The notes: generated from the letters alone by a model not told the origin. DNA of 64,000 bases from DATBFG01 sp036558645 (GCA_036558645.1 DATBFG010000086.1:62001-126000); one strand, 5' to 3'; numbered from the stretch's first letter, positions 33,156-42,188 are shown. Made by a program: numbers and translations.

Positions 33156-33917
33156 ATGCGTGTTCGCCCAGGCATCGAACTAGCCAGCCTTACCGATGTT
33201 GGTTGTCAGCGCGAGAATAATGAGGATCGCTATTCGTATTGGGAGCCGCCGAGCGACGAGGACTTCCTCCTGAAAGGCCGTCTCGCTGTCGTTGCCGATG
33301 GCATGGGAGGTTACGAAGGCGGGCAGGAAGCGAGTCGCATTGCCGTCAGCGTCCTCGAAAACGTGTACGCGTCTGCCCCAGGGGGTGATCCTCGATCTGT
33401 GCTTATCGACGCCTTCCGCCAGGCGCACGAGCAGATTCAAGATCAAGCGCACAAGAATCCTGCTCTTCACAGCATGGGTACCACATGTACAGCAATCGTG
33501 GTGCTGGGAAGACAGTTATACTTCGCCCACATTGGCGATAGCCGCCTATATCTGGTACGTCAGGGAAAAATCTCCCGGATTACTACCGATCATTCTTACG
33601 TCGGACGACTGGTCGAAAACGGTCTTCTCCGCCCGGAAGACGCGGAGAAACATCCGCAGCGTCATATCCTGACGTCAGCCCTCGGAGTCGGTGCCGAGAT
33701 TGTGCCCGACACTCCTCCGAGTCCGATTGATCTTGAGGTCGATGACGTGCTGGTGCTTTGCACAGACGGTCTCTGGGCCGTAACCGGAGACCAGGAGGTG
33801 GAGGCCGCCGCCTCGACTGCAAGCCTCTCCGAGGCTTGTCGAGATCTGGTGGAGGAGGCGAAGGAACTCGGCGGGCCCGACAACATCACAGTGCAGATGT
33901 TGCGGATCAAAGAGTAA
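33156..33917 (+). CDS. PP2C-type serine/threonine phosphatase (Stp1/PrpC-like)
   Basis: A 253-residue cytosolic PPM phosphatase: LTDVGCQRENNEDRYSYW, VVADGMGGYEGGQEAS, STGT-type loop as SMGTTCTAIVV, HIGDSRLYLVR, LCTDGLWAVTGD and GGPDNITVQMLRI. These give the metal-binding Asp set. Such proteins reverse phosphorylation by PASTA/Hanks-type kinases, whose targets are read by FHA domains like that of the neighbour at 30707. No Hanks kinase is in the window. Its ATG directly follows a TAA in another frame. Confidence 0.95.
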   Translation: MRVRPGIELASLTDVGCQRENNEDRYSYWEPPSDEDFLLKGRLAVVADGMGGYEGGQEASRIAVSVLENVYASAPGGDPRSVLIDAFRQAHEQIQDQAHKNPALHSMGTTCTAIVVLGRQLYFAHIGDSRLYLVRQGKISRITTDHSYVGRLVENGLLRPEDAEKHPQRHILTSALGVGAEIVPDTPPSPIDLEVDDVLVLCTDGLWAVTGDQEVEAAASTASLSEACRDLVEEAKELGGPDNITVQMLRIKE

Positions 33918-34140
33918 GAGACTCCTTTGACCACGTTTCGCGTAGGGAAGCGCCCCCAAGCAGACTTCCTGGAAAAACCCGCCCGAAAAACGACAAATCC
34001 GTGCGAAAAAACTGCAATTTCGTGCATTTTCAGGTCCTTCCGAGGCAAAACCTTCAAACCTTAACTTACTGATAAAGAACAACTAAATAGCCCTTCATTG
34101 GATTGGTGTCGCACGTGCTAATGCCTGCTATGCCGATAAA

Positions 34141-34159
34141 GTCTATTAAACCAATAGAC
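34141..34159. promoter_or_regulatory. Perfect dyad GTCTATT-N5-AATAGAC before the Rrf2 gene
   Basis: A 7-bp perfect inverted repeat with 5-bp spacer ends 21 bp upstream of the Rrf2 start codon. Given its position and size it is the likely operator for autoregulation by the Rrf2 protein, and hence for the downstream transport operon. The rest of the 263-bp gap after the PP2C gene is A+T-rich without other clear signals. Confidence 0.55.
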
Positions 34160-34180
34160 AAATATGGCAAAATCAACCTT

Positions 34181-34684
34181 ATGAAGATCTCCCAGAAGGG
34201 TCTGTACGCACTACAAGCCATGATGATGCTGGCCCGGCACTACAACCAGGGGGCCATTCGCATTCGCGACATCGCTTACGAAGAAGGTCTTCCCGAAAAA
34301 TTTCTGGAACTCATTCTGCTTGAAATGAAGAACGCCCGCATGGTCGAGAGCGTTCGTGGCGCTAAGGGCGGATACCAGTTGCGCCGTCCACCAGCGGAGA
34401 TTCATCTGAGCGAAATCATTCGTCTGATCGATGGCGCGCTCGCGCCTTTTGGCGACGCCGAGCAGCTCCGCACCCTGATCGATCGTGACACCGATCACCG
34501 TGCGCTCTATCAAGTGTTTCTGGATGTTCGGAATGCCGCTGCAAAGATCCTGGAGAACACAACGCTGGCCGACATCGTCTCCGGAGATGCTGGGACCCCG
34601 AAATCCAAGCGCCGCTCGAAAAAGAAGAGTGAAGTGCTACCGATGATAGTCCACGGAAATCCAAACAGGGGTAGAGATGAATAA
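34181..34684 (+). CDS. Rrf2-family regulator without Fe-S cysteines
   Basis: From ATG 34181 the product is 167 residues: MKISQKGLYALQAMMMLARH, the helix-turn-helix around IRIRDIAYEEGLPEKFLELI, and wing VESVRGAKGGYQLRRP. It contains no cysteine, so it cannot hold the Fe-S cluster of IscR/NsrR; it resembles the CymR/CysR side of the family, which controls sulfur assimilation. The gene overlaps the sulfonate-type ABC operon by 8 bp. The tail is Lys/Arg-rich (SKRRSKKK). The earlier in-frame start at 34103 lies upstream of the dyad and is rejected. Confidence 0.87.
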   Translation: MKISQKGLYALQAMMMLARHYNQGAIRIRDIAYEEGLPEKFLELILLEMKNARMVESVRGAKGGYQLRRPPAEIHLSEIIRLIDGALAPFGDAEQLRTLIDRDTDHRALYQVFLDVRNAAAKILENTTLADIVSGDAGTPKSKRRSKKKSEVLPMIVHGNPNRGRDE

Positions 34685-35684
34685 GAGGGTTCTGGTCATA
34701 GGTTTTCTTCTTATATTTCTTGGCCAAGCACTGGCCCAAACTGTGATTCATGTTGGAGCGTTTCCCAACATCACCCACCCCCAGGCCATGGTAGGGAAGG
34801 CAAACGGATACTTCGACAAAGCCATGGGACCGAACGTCAAGATTGATTGGAAGAGTTTCAACGCCGGGCCGACTGCGATTGAGGCACTGTTCGCGGGCGC
34901 GATTGACATGACCTATGTCGGGCCAAACCCGACGATCAGCGGGTATGTCCGTTCGGAAGGCGAAGCTCTGCGGGTTGTTTCCGGGGCTGCAAGCGGCGGA
35001 GCCTCGCTGGTCGTTCGCACCGATGCAAACATCAACAAGCCGGAAGACTTTCACGGCAAGCGTGTGGCTTCGCCACAGCAGGGAAATACCCAAGACGTTG
35101 CGCTGCGTTCATGGCTCAAAGCGCACGGCATGAAGACCAATGACAAGGGTGGAGACGTTACGGTCGTGCCGATGGCCAATCCGGACCAGCTCACCCTGTT
35201 CTTGAGGAAGGACCTTGACGCCGCGTGGGCACCCGAGCCGTGGGCGACACGCTTGATCCGGGAAGGGAATGGCAAGCTCTTTTTGGATGAGCGGGATCTT
35301 TGGCCTCACGGGCAATTCGTCATTACCAATCTGATTGTCCGCACCAAGTTCTTGCAGGAGCATCCCGACCTCGTCAAGAACTGGATTCGCGCCAATATCG
35401 AACTCACCGATTGGATTAACAAGAATCTTTCCGAGGCCAAGAAGCTCATCAACCAGCAGATTCAGAAGGAAACCGGTAAGGCTCTGCCGCAACCGGTCAT
35501 CGACGAGGCCTTCTCGCGAATCGAGATTACTTACGACCCCTTGCGTAACACCCTGCTGACTTCAGCGCACTCTGCTTACGAGGCGGGCTTTCTTGGCAAA
35601 CAGATGCCGGATTTGTCGCGTCTTTACGATTTCTCGCTACTTAACCAGGTTCTCGCAGAAAAGGGAAAGAAGGCAGTCCAATGA
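34677..35684 (+). CDS. ABC transporter periplasmic binding protein, sulfonate/taurine type
   Basis: A 335-residue SsuA/TauA/NMT1-like binding protein. The signal peptide is VLVIGFLLIFLGQALAQ. The fold signature HVGAFPNITHPQAMVGKANG is followed by FNAGPTAIEALFAGAIDMTYVG and LRKDLDAAWAPEPWATRL. The family binds aliphatic sulfonates, taurine, nitrate or pyrimidine precursors. The sulfur assignment here rests on the cysteine-free Rrf2 gene that overlaps its start. First gene of a three-gene transporter joined by 4-bp overlaps. Confidence 0.9.
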   Translation: MNKRVLVIGFLLIFLGQALAQTVIHVGAFPNITHPQAMVGKANGYFDKAMGPNVKIDWKSFNAGPTAIEALFAGAIDMTYVGPNPTISGYVRSEGEALRVVSGAASGGASLVVRTDANINKPEDFHGKRVASPQQGNTQDVALRSWLKAHGMKTNDKGGDVTVVPMANPDQLTLFLRKDLDAAWAPEPWATRLIREGNGKLFLDERDLWPHGQFVITNLIVRTKFLQEHPDLVKNWIRANIELTDWINKNLSEAKKLINQQIQKETGKALPQPVIDEAFSRIEITYDPLRNTLLTSAHSAYEAGFLGKQMPDLSRLYDFSLLNQVLAEKGKKAVQ

Positions 35685-36619
35685 CAGCAGCCAATGCTCA
35701 ACCGCTTCCCAGTGATCACCGCAGCCCCCGTCTCATCGGCCGCGGGAAACCCAGTGGCGGCACCCTGACTCTTCCAGAGCGCTATCCGCACGAAGACGGC
35801 GTTCCCAAGGTTTCACTAGAAGGAATTTCTCTCAGCTACAAGGCAAGCGACGGCTCACGTTTCCTTGCGCTCGATCACATCGATCTGAACGTACAGCCGG
35901 GTGAGTTCCTGTGCATTGTCGGGCCTTCGGGCTGTGGCAAGTCGACGCTGCTGCACTTGATCGCCGGACTGCACCATCAGTCAGCGGGAACCGTATTAGT
36001 GGACGGTCGTACGGTGGACGAGCCCGGGACCGACCGCATCCTGATCTTCCAGGAACTGGGCCTTTTCCCCTGGCTGAAGGTCGGGGAGAACGTCGAGTTC
36101 GGCATGAAGATGAATGACGTGCCGAAGGCTGAGCGGCAGGAGAAAGTCGAGCACTATCTCCGCCTGGTTCATCTCGCCCAGTTCAAGAACAGCTACACTC
36201 ATCAACTTTCCGGAGGGATGCGGCAGCGCGTAGCTTTAGCGCGAGCGCTAGCGACCGAACCCGACGTGCTCCTGATGGACGAGCCTTTTGCGGCGTTGGA
36301 CGCGCAGACCCGTGACTTGCTTCACGACGAACTGGAGCGCATCTGGGCAGAGACCGGCCGCACCATCATTTTCGTCACGCATAATGTGCGCGAAGCCGTG
36401 CGCCTTGGAGATCGCGTTGTCCTGCTGACCTTCCGCCCGGGTCGCATCAAGCGAGAATTTCCTGTGGAACTTCCACGACCCCGTCACTTGGAAGATGTCG
36501 ACGTCGCCCGCGCAGCTCGCGAGATCCTCGACGAGTTGCGCGGTGAGATCAATCGATCGCTGGAAGCCGAATACCGCGATGGAATCAAGCCGCGGGTCGA
36601 TCCGGAGGCCCAACAATGA
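35681..36619 (+). CDS. ABC transporter ATPase, sulfonate/taurine type
   Basis: A 312-residue SsuB/TauB-type ATPase: Walker A GPSGCGKSTLLHLIAG, Q-loop in LIFQELGLFPWLKV, signature LSGGMRQRVALARAL, Walker B VLLMDEPFAALDAQT and switch FVTHNVREA. A ~45-residue N-terminal extension (SDHRSPRLIGRGKPSGGTL) precedes the usual start. Starts and stops overlap both neighbours by 4 bp. The nitrate/sulfonate group shares the GTDRILIFQ stretch. Confidence 0.93.
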   Translation: MTAANAQPLPSDHRSPRLIGRGKPSGGTLTLPERYPHEDGVPKVSLEGISLSYKASDGSRFLALDHIDLNVQPGEFLCIVGPSGCGKSTLLHLIAGLHHQSAGTVLVDGRTVDEPGTDRILIFQELGLFPWLKVGENVEFGMKMNDVPKAERQEKVEHYLRLVHLAQFKNSYTHQLSGGMRQRVALARALATEPDVLLMDEPFAALDAQTRDLLHDELERIWAETGRTIIFVTHNVREAVRLGDRVVLLTFRPGRIKREFPVELPRPRHLEDVDVARAAREILDELRGEINRSLEAEYRDGIKPRVDPEAQQ

Positions 36620-37377
36620 AGCGTGCGCTGCATTTCATGATTTTTTACGGAGCCCTGTTTGGAATATGGGTGCTCCTTGCCAAGTTGAAGCTGTGGCCGC
36701 CTTACTTGTTCCCCACTCCCTGGGGCGTCGGCGAATCGCTCTATGCCGGGTTCAGCGACCACAGCTTCTGGATCGCCATCATGGTGAGTATGCAGCGGGT
36801 GTTAATCGGTTACGCGATTTCCGTGGTGTTAGGAATGATTCTCGGACTAGGTGTCTCGAGCAGTAAGTTTCTCGAAGAGACCATGGGTGGACTGCTGGTC
36901 AGCTTGCAAAGCTTGCCCAGTATTTGCTGGTGGCCACTGGCGCTGCTCTGGTTCGGACTCAGCCAGAACGCCATTTTGTTTGTCGTAATCATGGGGTCGC
37001 TCTTGTCTGTCACCATGGCCATGGAAGACGGGCGCAAGCAAATGCCGAAGATTTTCGGCATGGCCGGACGCAATCTCGGCGCACGGGGGTTCCGCCTTTT
37101 CTGGCATGTATTGCTCCCGGCAAGCTTGCCGTTCATCGTTTCCGGATTGAAGCAGGGATGGGCATTTGCCTGGCGCTCGCTGATCACTGCCGAAATGCTC
37201 TACATGAGTCTGGGCCTTGGTCAGGTGTTGATGATGGGTCGCGACCTTAGCGACATGAACCAGGTGATCGCCGTGATGTTGCTGATCATCGCGCTCGGAT
37301 ACGTTGTCGACGGACTGATCTTCAAAACCATCGAACGCCGTCTGCAGCACAAGTGGGGATTGGTGCCGACAACCTAG
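36616..37377 (+). CDS. ABC transporter permease, sulfonate/taurine type
   Basis: A 253-residue SsuC/TauC-type permease with six predicted helices. The EAA loop that contacts the ATPase reads AGRNLGARGFRLFWHVLLPA. The N-terminal helix carries FGIWVLLAKLKLWPPYLFP, the typical start of this family. It completes the transporter; the 460-bp gap after it separates the orphan modA and porin. Confidence 0.92.
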   Translation: MKRALHFMIFYGALFGIWVLLAKLKLWPPYLFPTPWGVGESLYAGFSDHSFWIAIMVSMQRVLIGYAISVVLGMILGLGVSSSKFLEETMGGLLVSLQSLPSICWWPLALLWFGLSQNAILFVVIMGSLLSVTMAMEDGRKQMPKIFGMAGRNLGARGFRLFWHVLLPASLPFIVSGLKQGWAFAWRSLITAEMLYMSLGLGQVLMMGRDLSDMNQVIAVMLLIIALGYVVDGLIFKTIERRLQHKWGLVPTT

Positions 37378-37837
37378 ACTCGAGGGCGCTAGCTCGACCG
37401 TATTTTGCGTGGTCAGTGCATTGGGCTAGGCGGAAGGTCCGGGAATGCCGCTGACACGAGCGTCGCCGAAACACCGCGAGTAGCGCTCGCGGCTCCGACA
37501 CAAGCTAGGTGGAACACCTGCAGAACAGCGAAAAGCGATTACTATGAATAAAGACTAGTAAGTTGATAGAAATACTTATATTAATGCTCCGGTTGGGAAA
37601 AGCAGCCTAGATGATTGCTGGAACCGCAATCGGTCATCCCGTTGCACTTGACACTACGTGTGATGACCAGCTAAACAGGAAATGTCGCACAGGAGTAAGC
37701 AAGGCTCCGCGGTGGGTCCGTTTTCGCACGGCCACCTGCCGTTTCCTGGTCCTTGTTCCAGCCTTCCACAGGCTGCCTCATTCATCACCAATCAGCCATT
37801 GGTGTCTCTCAACTCAGTTCCAACTTAGGAGGACATT
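37378..37837 (+). other. Long, structured leader region upstream of modA
   Basis: 460 bp without a gene. Successive stem candidates: GATTGC/GCAATC (37613-37631), GGTCATC/GATGACC (37632-37668, with ACAC/GTGT inside), GGAG/CTCC (37692-37708), GGTGG..CCG/CGG.CCACC (37711-37736), CAGCC/GGCTG (37759-37775) and CACCAAT/ATTGGTG (37786-37804). The last ends 22 bp before the AGGAGG of modA. An A+T-rich stretch at 37540-37585 (CTTATATTAAT) is the likely promoter. It does not match the molybdenum-cofactor, SAM or c-di-GMP riboswitch cores I know. Confidence 0.4.
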
Positions 37838-38623
37838 GTGAAAGCCCGAATTTCTGTCGCAATCGCGCTCATGATTGCACTCTGCGCTTTTCCGTCGGCG
37901 AGCGCTGAAGAAATTACCATAGCCGCCGCGTCTGACCTGCAAGCCGTTTTTCAGGAAGTATCCACACAGTTTCAGAAGCAGACCGGAAATACCGCCAAGC
38001 TTACCTTCGGTTCCTCTGGAAACTTCTTTACGCAGATTCAGAACGGCGCTCCCTTCGATCTCTACTTCTCCGCCGATATTGATTACCCCAAGAAACTCGA
38101 AGCAGCCGGCCTGGCCGAGCCCGGCACGCTGTACCAATACGCGACCGGAAGAATCGTGCTGTGGGTTCCCAACGAGTCAAAGCTCGACCTAGGCCAGGGT
38201 TTGAAAGCCTTGCTCGACTCGTCAGTCAAGAAAGTTGCCATCGCCAACCCCGCTCACGCGCCCTATGGACGCGCAGCCGTCGCGGCCTTGCAACACGAGA
38301 AACTCTACGATCAGGTCTCGCCGAAGTTCGTCCAGGGCGAGAACATCTCGCAAACGATGCAATTTGTAGCCTCGGGAAACGCCGACATCGGCGTTGTCGC
38401 CTTGTCGCTCGCGATGTCTCCCGCAATGAAGAACAAAGGCAGGTACGTCGAGGTTCCGGTCGAAACGTATCCCCCGATTGAACAAGCAGCCGTGGTGCTG
38501 AAGTCTTCGCAAAAAAAGAAAGCGGCGGAGCAGTTCCTCGCTTTTCTGCGGACCAAGACTATTGCCGACCTGATGCGGAGTTATGGCTTTTCAGTTCCAG
38601 ACGGCCCAAAAGCGCCACAGTAA
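37838..38623 (+). CDS. ModA-type molybdate/oxyanion-binding periplasmic protein
   Basis: A 261-residue ModA-family protein. It starts at GTG behind a strong AGGAGG, with signal peptide AIALMIALCAFPSASAEE. Family features: ITIAAASDLQAVFQEVSTQF, LTFGSSGNFFTQIQNGAPFD, LYFSADIDYPKKL and GAPYGRAAV-like AHAPYGRAAVAALQ. No modB or modC follows; a porin gene does. The partner membrane components must therefore be elsewhere, or it may work with the sulfonate-type ABC genes upstream (speculative). Substrate could be molybdate, tungstate or another oxyanion. Confidence 0.9.
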   Translation: MKARISVAIALMIALCAFPSASAEEITIAAASDLQAVFQEVSTQFQKQTGNTAKLTFGSSGNFFTQIQNGAPFDLYFSADIDYPKKLEAAGLAEPGTLYQYATGRIVLWVPNESKLDLGQGLKALLDSSVKKVAIANPAHAPYGRAAVAALQHEKLYDQVSPKFVQGENISQTMQFVASGNADIGVVALSLAMSPAMKNKGRYVEVPVETYPPIEQAAVVLKSSQKKKAAEQFLAFLRTKTIADLMRSYGFSVPDGPKAPQ

Positions 38624-38660
38624 AGGGCCACGCAGAAGAGGAGAAAACAGGAGAGAACAG

Positions 38661-40364
38661 ATGAGAAAGACTTCCAGGTTCAGTGGTTTCATTTTGGCCG
38701 CGATGCTCGCGGTCGCCCCAGCCGGCTTGATTGCGCAAACCTCTGCGAAAAAGACGTCGAAATCGACGACAGTCAAGGCGAGTGACGTTCAAGAACTGCG
38801 CGAAGCCCTGGCCGCTCAGCAGGAGCAAATGGCCCAACAACGCGCGCAGATGGATCAACTGAAGGCACAGCTTCAGCAACTGATCGACGCTAACCAACAG
38901 GCCAACGCCGCCGCGCAAAAGGGACAGACTACCGCCGCTGATGCCGCCGCTGCAGCAGCGCAAGCCCAGCAGAACGCCGCCGAAGCCCAGAGCCTTGCTG
39001 ATCAGGCTGCGTCGAACGCTGTTGAGGCGAAAACAGCCTTGGCTCTGGTCAACACGAACGCGAAAGAAACTGACAAGAAGGTTAGCGCTCTCTCTGACGT
39101 TCTCGGGCGCTTTCGCTTCAGCGGAGACGTTCGAGTGCGTGGTGAAAGCTTGTTCCAGGATTGCCCGACTTGCGCGGACCGCAATCGTGGACGAGTTCGG
39201 GCACGCTTCGGATTTGACAGCAAGATCAACGAAGATTTTAGTGCCGGAGTTTTTATCGCGACTGGATCGATGGCTGACCTGACCTCCGCAAACCAAAGCT
39301 TCACCAACTTCTTCGAACGCAAGACAATCGGTCTGGATCGAGCGTTCGTGACCTATAACCCGGTCGCGCATCCCTGGATCTCGCTGACCGGCGGCAAGTG
39401 GGCATACACATGGACCCGCACATCCCTGACCTTCGATCCCGACATTAATCCCGAGGGTTTCAATCAAAAATTCTCGTGGAACTTGAAGAATTCTGTAGTG
39501 AAAAGCGTCTCTATTGGGGCCATGGAGTTGTTGTTCAATGAAGTTTCGGCCAGCACGGACTCCTACGCACTCGGTGGACATGCATCCGCAAAACTGCAAT
39601 TCGGACCATGGACCGCTACACCGCAGTTCTTCTTGATGAAATGGGATAATCCCAGCGCCATCCTGCAGGCGAGCGCATTCGCGGTGCAGGCCACCAAGGG
39701 CACAGATAGCAACGGGGACACGATCAATCTTCCGGGCGAAGGTCCGGGTTGTGCCAGCGGATCCGCGGGTAGCGGTAAGCTGCCGGCCACCCCACCCTGC
39801 GCGCTCGCTTCCAATGGCATGACCAACGCCGTCTTTACCGATCCGGTCACTGGATTGCCGAAGCTGTTGTCGGGATACTTCTACACCGATTACCTTCTCT
39901 CCAACGAGTTCAAGACTGGGATCAAGAATTTTCCCATCAATCTCATCCTTGAATTCCAGGATAACCTCGACGCTGCCGACCATCCGCTCGACACCAAGGG
40001 CAATGTAATTTCAGACTTAGGTAGTCAGAATAAAGGCTACCTGGCGGATATCAGCATCGGCCAGACCAAGAACAGGAACGACCTGCAATTTGGTTACGGT
40101 TTCTGGCGTCAGGGGCAGGACGCAATCCTGGCTACCTTCTCTGAGAGCGAACAGAGAGCCTCAACCAACATCATTGAGCATCACATTTACGCCAATTGGA
40201 AGATCCGCAATAACACGCTGGCCAGCTTCAACTGGTGGCGTGGCCGCACGTTGAACAGCAACCTGCAAAACAACGCTGCCATCGTGCAAAAGGTCATCAC
40301 CACACCGGGTGATGTTGAGCCGTATTTGAATCGGTATCAATTCGACCTGATCTACACGTTCTAA
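38661..40364 (+). CDS. Putative outer-membrane porin with N-terminal coiled coil
   Basis: From ATG 38661 (RBS CAGGAGAG) the product is about 567 residues. After a signal peptide (FILAAMLAVAPAGLIAQ) come a Gln/Ala-rich coiled coil (about 40-135: QQEQMAQQRAQMDQLKAQLQ) and a beta-barrel of alternating strands ending in the classic C-terminal Phe (YQFDLIYTF). Start of the barrel: LGRFRFSGDVRVRGESLF. Acidobacterial putative porins show this order; the coiled coil may reach the cell wall. It is probably cotranscribed with modA (37-bp gap) to pass its ligand across the outer membrane. Confidence 0.83.
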   Translation: MRKTSRFSGFILAAMLAVAPAGLIAQTSAKKTSKSTTVKASDVQELREALAAQQEQMAQQRAQMDQLKAQLQQLIDANQQANAAAQKGQTTAADAAAAAAQAQQNAAEAQSLADQAASNAVEAKTALALVNTNAKETDKKVSALSDVLGRFRFSGDVRVRGESLFQDCPTCADRNRGRVRARFGFDSKINEDFSAGVFIATGSMADLTSANQSFTNFFERKTIGLDRAFVTYNPVAHPWISLTGGKWAYTWTRTSLTFDPDINPEGFNQKFSWNLKNSVVKSVSIGAMELLFNEVSASTDSYALGGHASAKLQFGPWTATPQFFLMKWDNPSAILQASAFAVQATKGTDSNGDTINLPGEGPGCASGSAGSGKLPATPPCALASNGMTNAVFTDPVTGLPKLLSGYFYTDYLLSNEFKTGIKNFPINLILEFQDNLDAADHPLDTKGNVISDLGSQNKGYLADISIGQTKNRNDLQFGYGFWRQGQDAILATFSESEQRASTNIIEHHIYANWKIRNNTLASFNWWRGRTLNSNLQNNAAIVQKVITTPGDVEPYLNRYQFDLIYTF

Positions 40365-40414
40365 ACGCTCGCTTTTCGGCTGGGGCTCAGATAGCGTGGC
40401 GGTTCCAGGCAAGG

Positions 40415-40440
40415 ACGGAATGATTCTGCGGTCATTCCGT
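40415..40440. terminator. Bidirectional terminator between porin and decarboxylase genes
   Basis: A perfect 9-bp stem ACGGAATGA/TCATTCCGT with an eight-base TTCTGCGG loop, followed by TTCCTT on the plus strand and by TCCTT on the minus side. It lies between converging genes and overlaps the stop codon of the decarboxylase gene. Confidence 0.65.
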
Positions 40441-41928
40441 TTCCTTGACCTGGAGATGGGGCTGCTTCACCGTTCGCGAGTCTTGAAGGGTTGGTAAATT
40501 CAGTGCGATTACCGTGCGTGCATCCTCAGCGAGCCGTCTTTCCAGTTCTATGACATGCCGCTCCTCGGTTAGATAACTGATGATCATCATGCGCAATACG
40601 CTTTGCCCGCGAACCAGCGTATCGGAAATGTATTTCTGGCCATCGGCGGTAAAGTTCTCCACCAGTTTTCCGTGTAGCTCCGCGCGCTGATTCGGACTCA
40701 CGCCTTTCAATTGAAACGTCACGATTGGAAATGTTGGTTCCATCGCCAACTCGAACTGATCTGATTCTCGTATCCAATTCGCAAAATCCCGCGCCAGCTT
40801 CATCTGCTGGTCGATGTGCTCCTCGTAAGCTTTGCGGCCGTGCACACGCAGAGTCAGCCACAGCTTGAGAGAATTCATGCGGCGGGTCCATTGCGTGCTG
40901 ATGCGCGAGTTGTCAGGAAGCGTCGCTCCAGCAGCCTTCGGCATGTACGGTGCCGCCACGGAGAATGCCTTCTGCAACACCTTCGGATGGGAAGTCAGTA
41001 TCACTCCGGCTGCAAACGGCACGGCAAGCCATTTGTGCGGATCTACCGTGATCGAATCCGCGCGTTCAATCCCGCTCACTAGCCGGCGATAGTTGTTGGA
41101 AAAAATGGCAGATGCCCCGTATGCGCCATCCACGTGCAGCCACAACCCTTCCTTGGTACAGATATCGGCGATCGCGTTAAGATCATCCACGGATCCGGAG
41201 TTCGTCGTTCCTGCCGTTGCAACCACGCAAAACGGCTGGTTTCGCTCTGCCTTGTCTCTCGCGATGGCTTCCTGCAGCGCCTGCGGCATCATTTGGGCTG
41301 AAGAGTTTACTGCAATCCGGCGCAGCGCCTTACGCCCAATGCCCAACAACCCTGCCGATTTGTCCAGCGAGTGATGCGACTCTTCCGAGGTATACGCGAC
41401 CGGTCTCCCGGGAACTGACGCAATACCATCCTCAATCGCTTCGGGAAACTTCGCCGCAAGAGCAAGCGCCACTCCACTAAAGTTCGCCTCGTTTCCTCCG
41501 GTTGTAAACGTTCCGCTGAAATCCCCGGGCCAACCCACCCGCTCGCCAATCCAGCGTATGGTCTCGATCTCAATCTTTGACGCCAGTTGTGAGCGGGCCA
41601 GAGTGGCCAACTGCGGATTCAGAGCAGCCACTAGCGCCTCCGCCAGCACTCCCATGTAGGTTGGCGTGGGATTCATCAGCCCAAAGTAGTTGGCGCTGGG
41701 AACATGAAATCCTTTCTCCATCATCTCCCGGCAAATATCCTCCAAAACTTTTCCGGCATCATCGCCCAGTTCAGGCAGCCGGTCGTGCAACTCACCATAT
41801 GTTCTCCGCTCAACGGGGAGTTGCACTGCTCGATTGGGAAGGGAAGTAAAGAATGAATCGATTTGATCGATGAGCTTGTAACCCAGTTTTCGCCTTGTTT
41901 CAGAATCGAAATCGAAGCGCATAGTCAT
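40432..41928 (-). CDS. PLP-dependent group II amino-acid decarboxylase
   Basis: A 498-residue pyridoxal-phosphate enzyme of the aromatic-L-amino-acid/glutamate decarboxylase group. The PLP lysine is in DPHKWLAVPFAAG, with VDGAYGASAIF (the Asp that binds the PLP ring) and TAGTTNSGSVDDL. The start FDSETRRKLGYKLIDQIDSF and SANYFGLMNPTP are also typical. The substrate cannot be fixed (Tyr, Dopa, Trp, Phe or Glu). It stands alone on the minus strand with a long upstream gap; a Gly/Ala-rich PLP site suggests normal activity. Confidence 0.92.
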   Translation of the reverse strand: MTMRFDFDSETRRKLGYKLIDQIDSFFTSLPNRAVQLPVERRTYGELHDRLPELGDDAGKVLEDICREMMEKGFHVPSANYFGLMNPTPTYMGVLAEALVAALNPQLATLARSQLASKIEIETIRWIGERVGWPGDFSGTFTTGGNEANFSGVALALAAKFPEAIEDGIASVPGRPVAYTSEESHHSLDKSAGLLGIGRKALRRIAVNSSAQMMPQALQEAIARDKAERNQPFCVVATAGTTNSGSVDDLNAIADICTKEGLWLHVDGAYGASAIFSNNYRRLVSGIERADSITVDPHKWLAVPFAAGVILTSHPKVLQKAFSVAAPYMPKAAGATLPDNSRISTQWTRRMNSLKLWLTLRVHGRKAYEEHIDQQMKLARDFANWIRESDQFELAMEPTFPIVTFQLKGVSPNQRAELHGKLVENFTADGQKYISDTLVRGQSVLRMMIISYLTEERHVIELERRLAEDARTVIALNLPTLQDSRTVKQPHLQVKETE

Positions 41929-42188
41929 TGGACGACGACGAACTCACGAACGACGCAACCTGAATCAGGTTTCTCAACAGGTCGTCAATACACACACATG
42001 TGAAGTGTCACTTGTCATCAATTTAACTCCAGCAGCATGCAATCTAATAACAAAGTTGCTACATCCCGATGACACCCGCTCAATATGAGCGGGGTAACGT
42101 AACCGAATCTCGGGCCGAAATTGCTGGTTCGGCCGACTTATTCACGCCCCAACCCGCTCGAGCTGATCGAGCCAAAAGGAGTAGCCCC

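Noticed and set aside
37600..37740. Possible molybdenum-cofactor or c-di-GMP riboswitch before modA
   Set aside because: The core motifs of those classes are not seen; kept only as an unclassified structured leader.
38559..39983. A 474-codon open frame on the minus strand opposite the porin gene
   Set aside because: Protein lacks any family-like motif, and the porin on the other strand has a signal peptide, barrel pattern and terminal Phe. Long antisense frames are common in GC-rich codon use.
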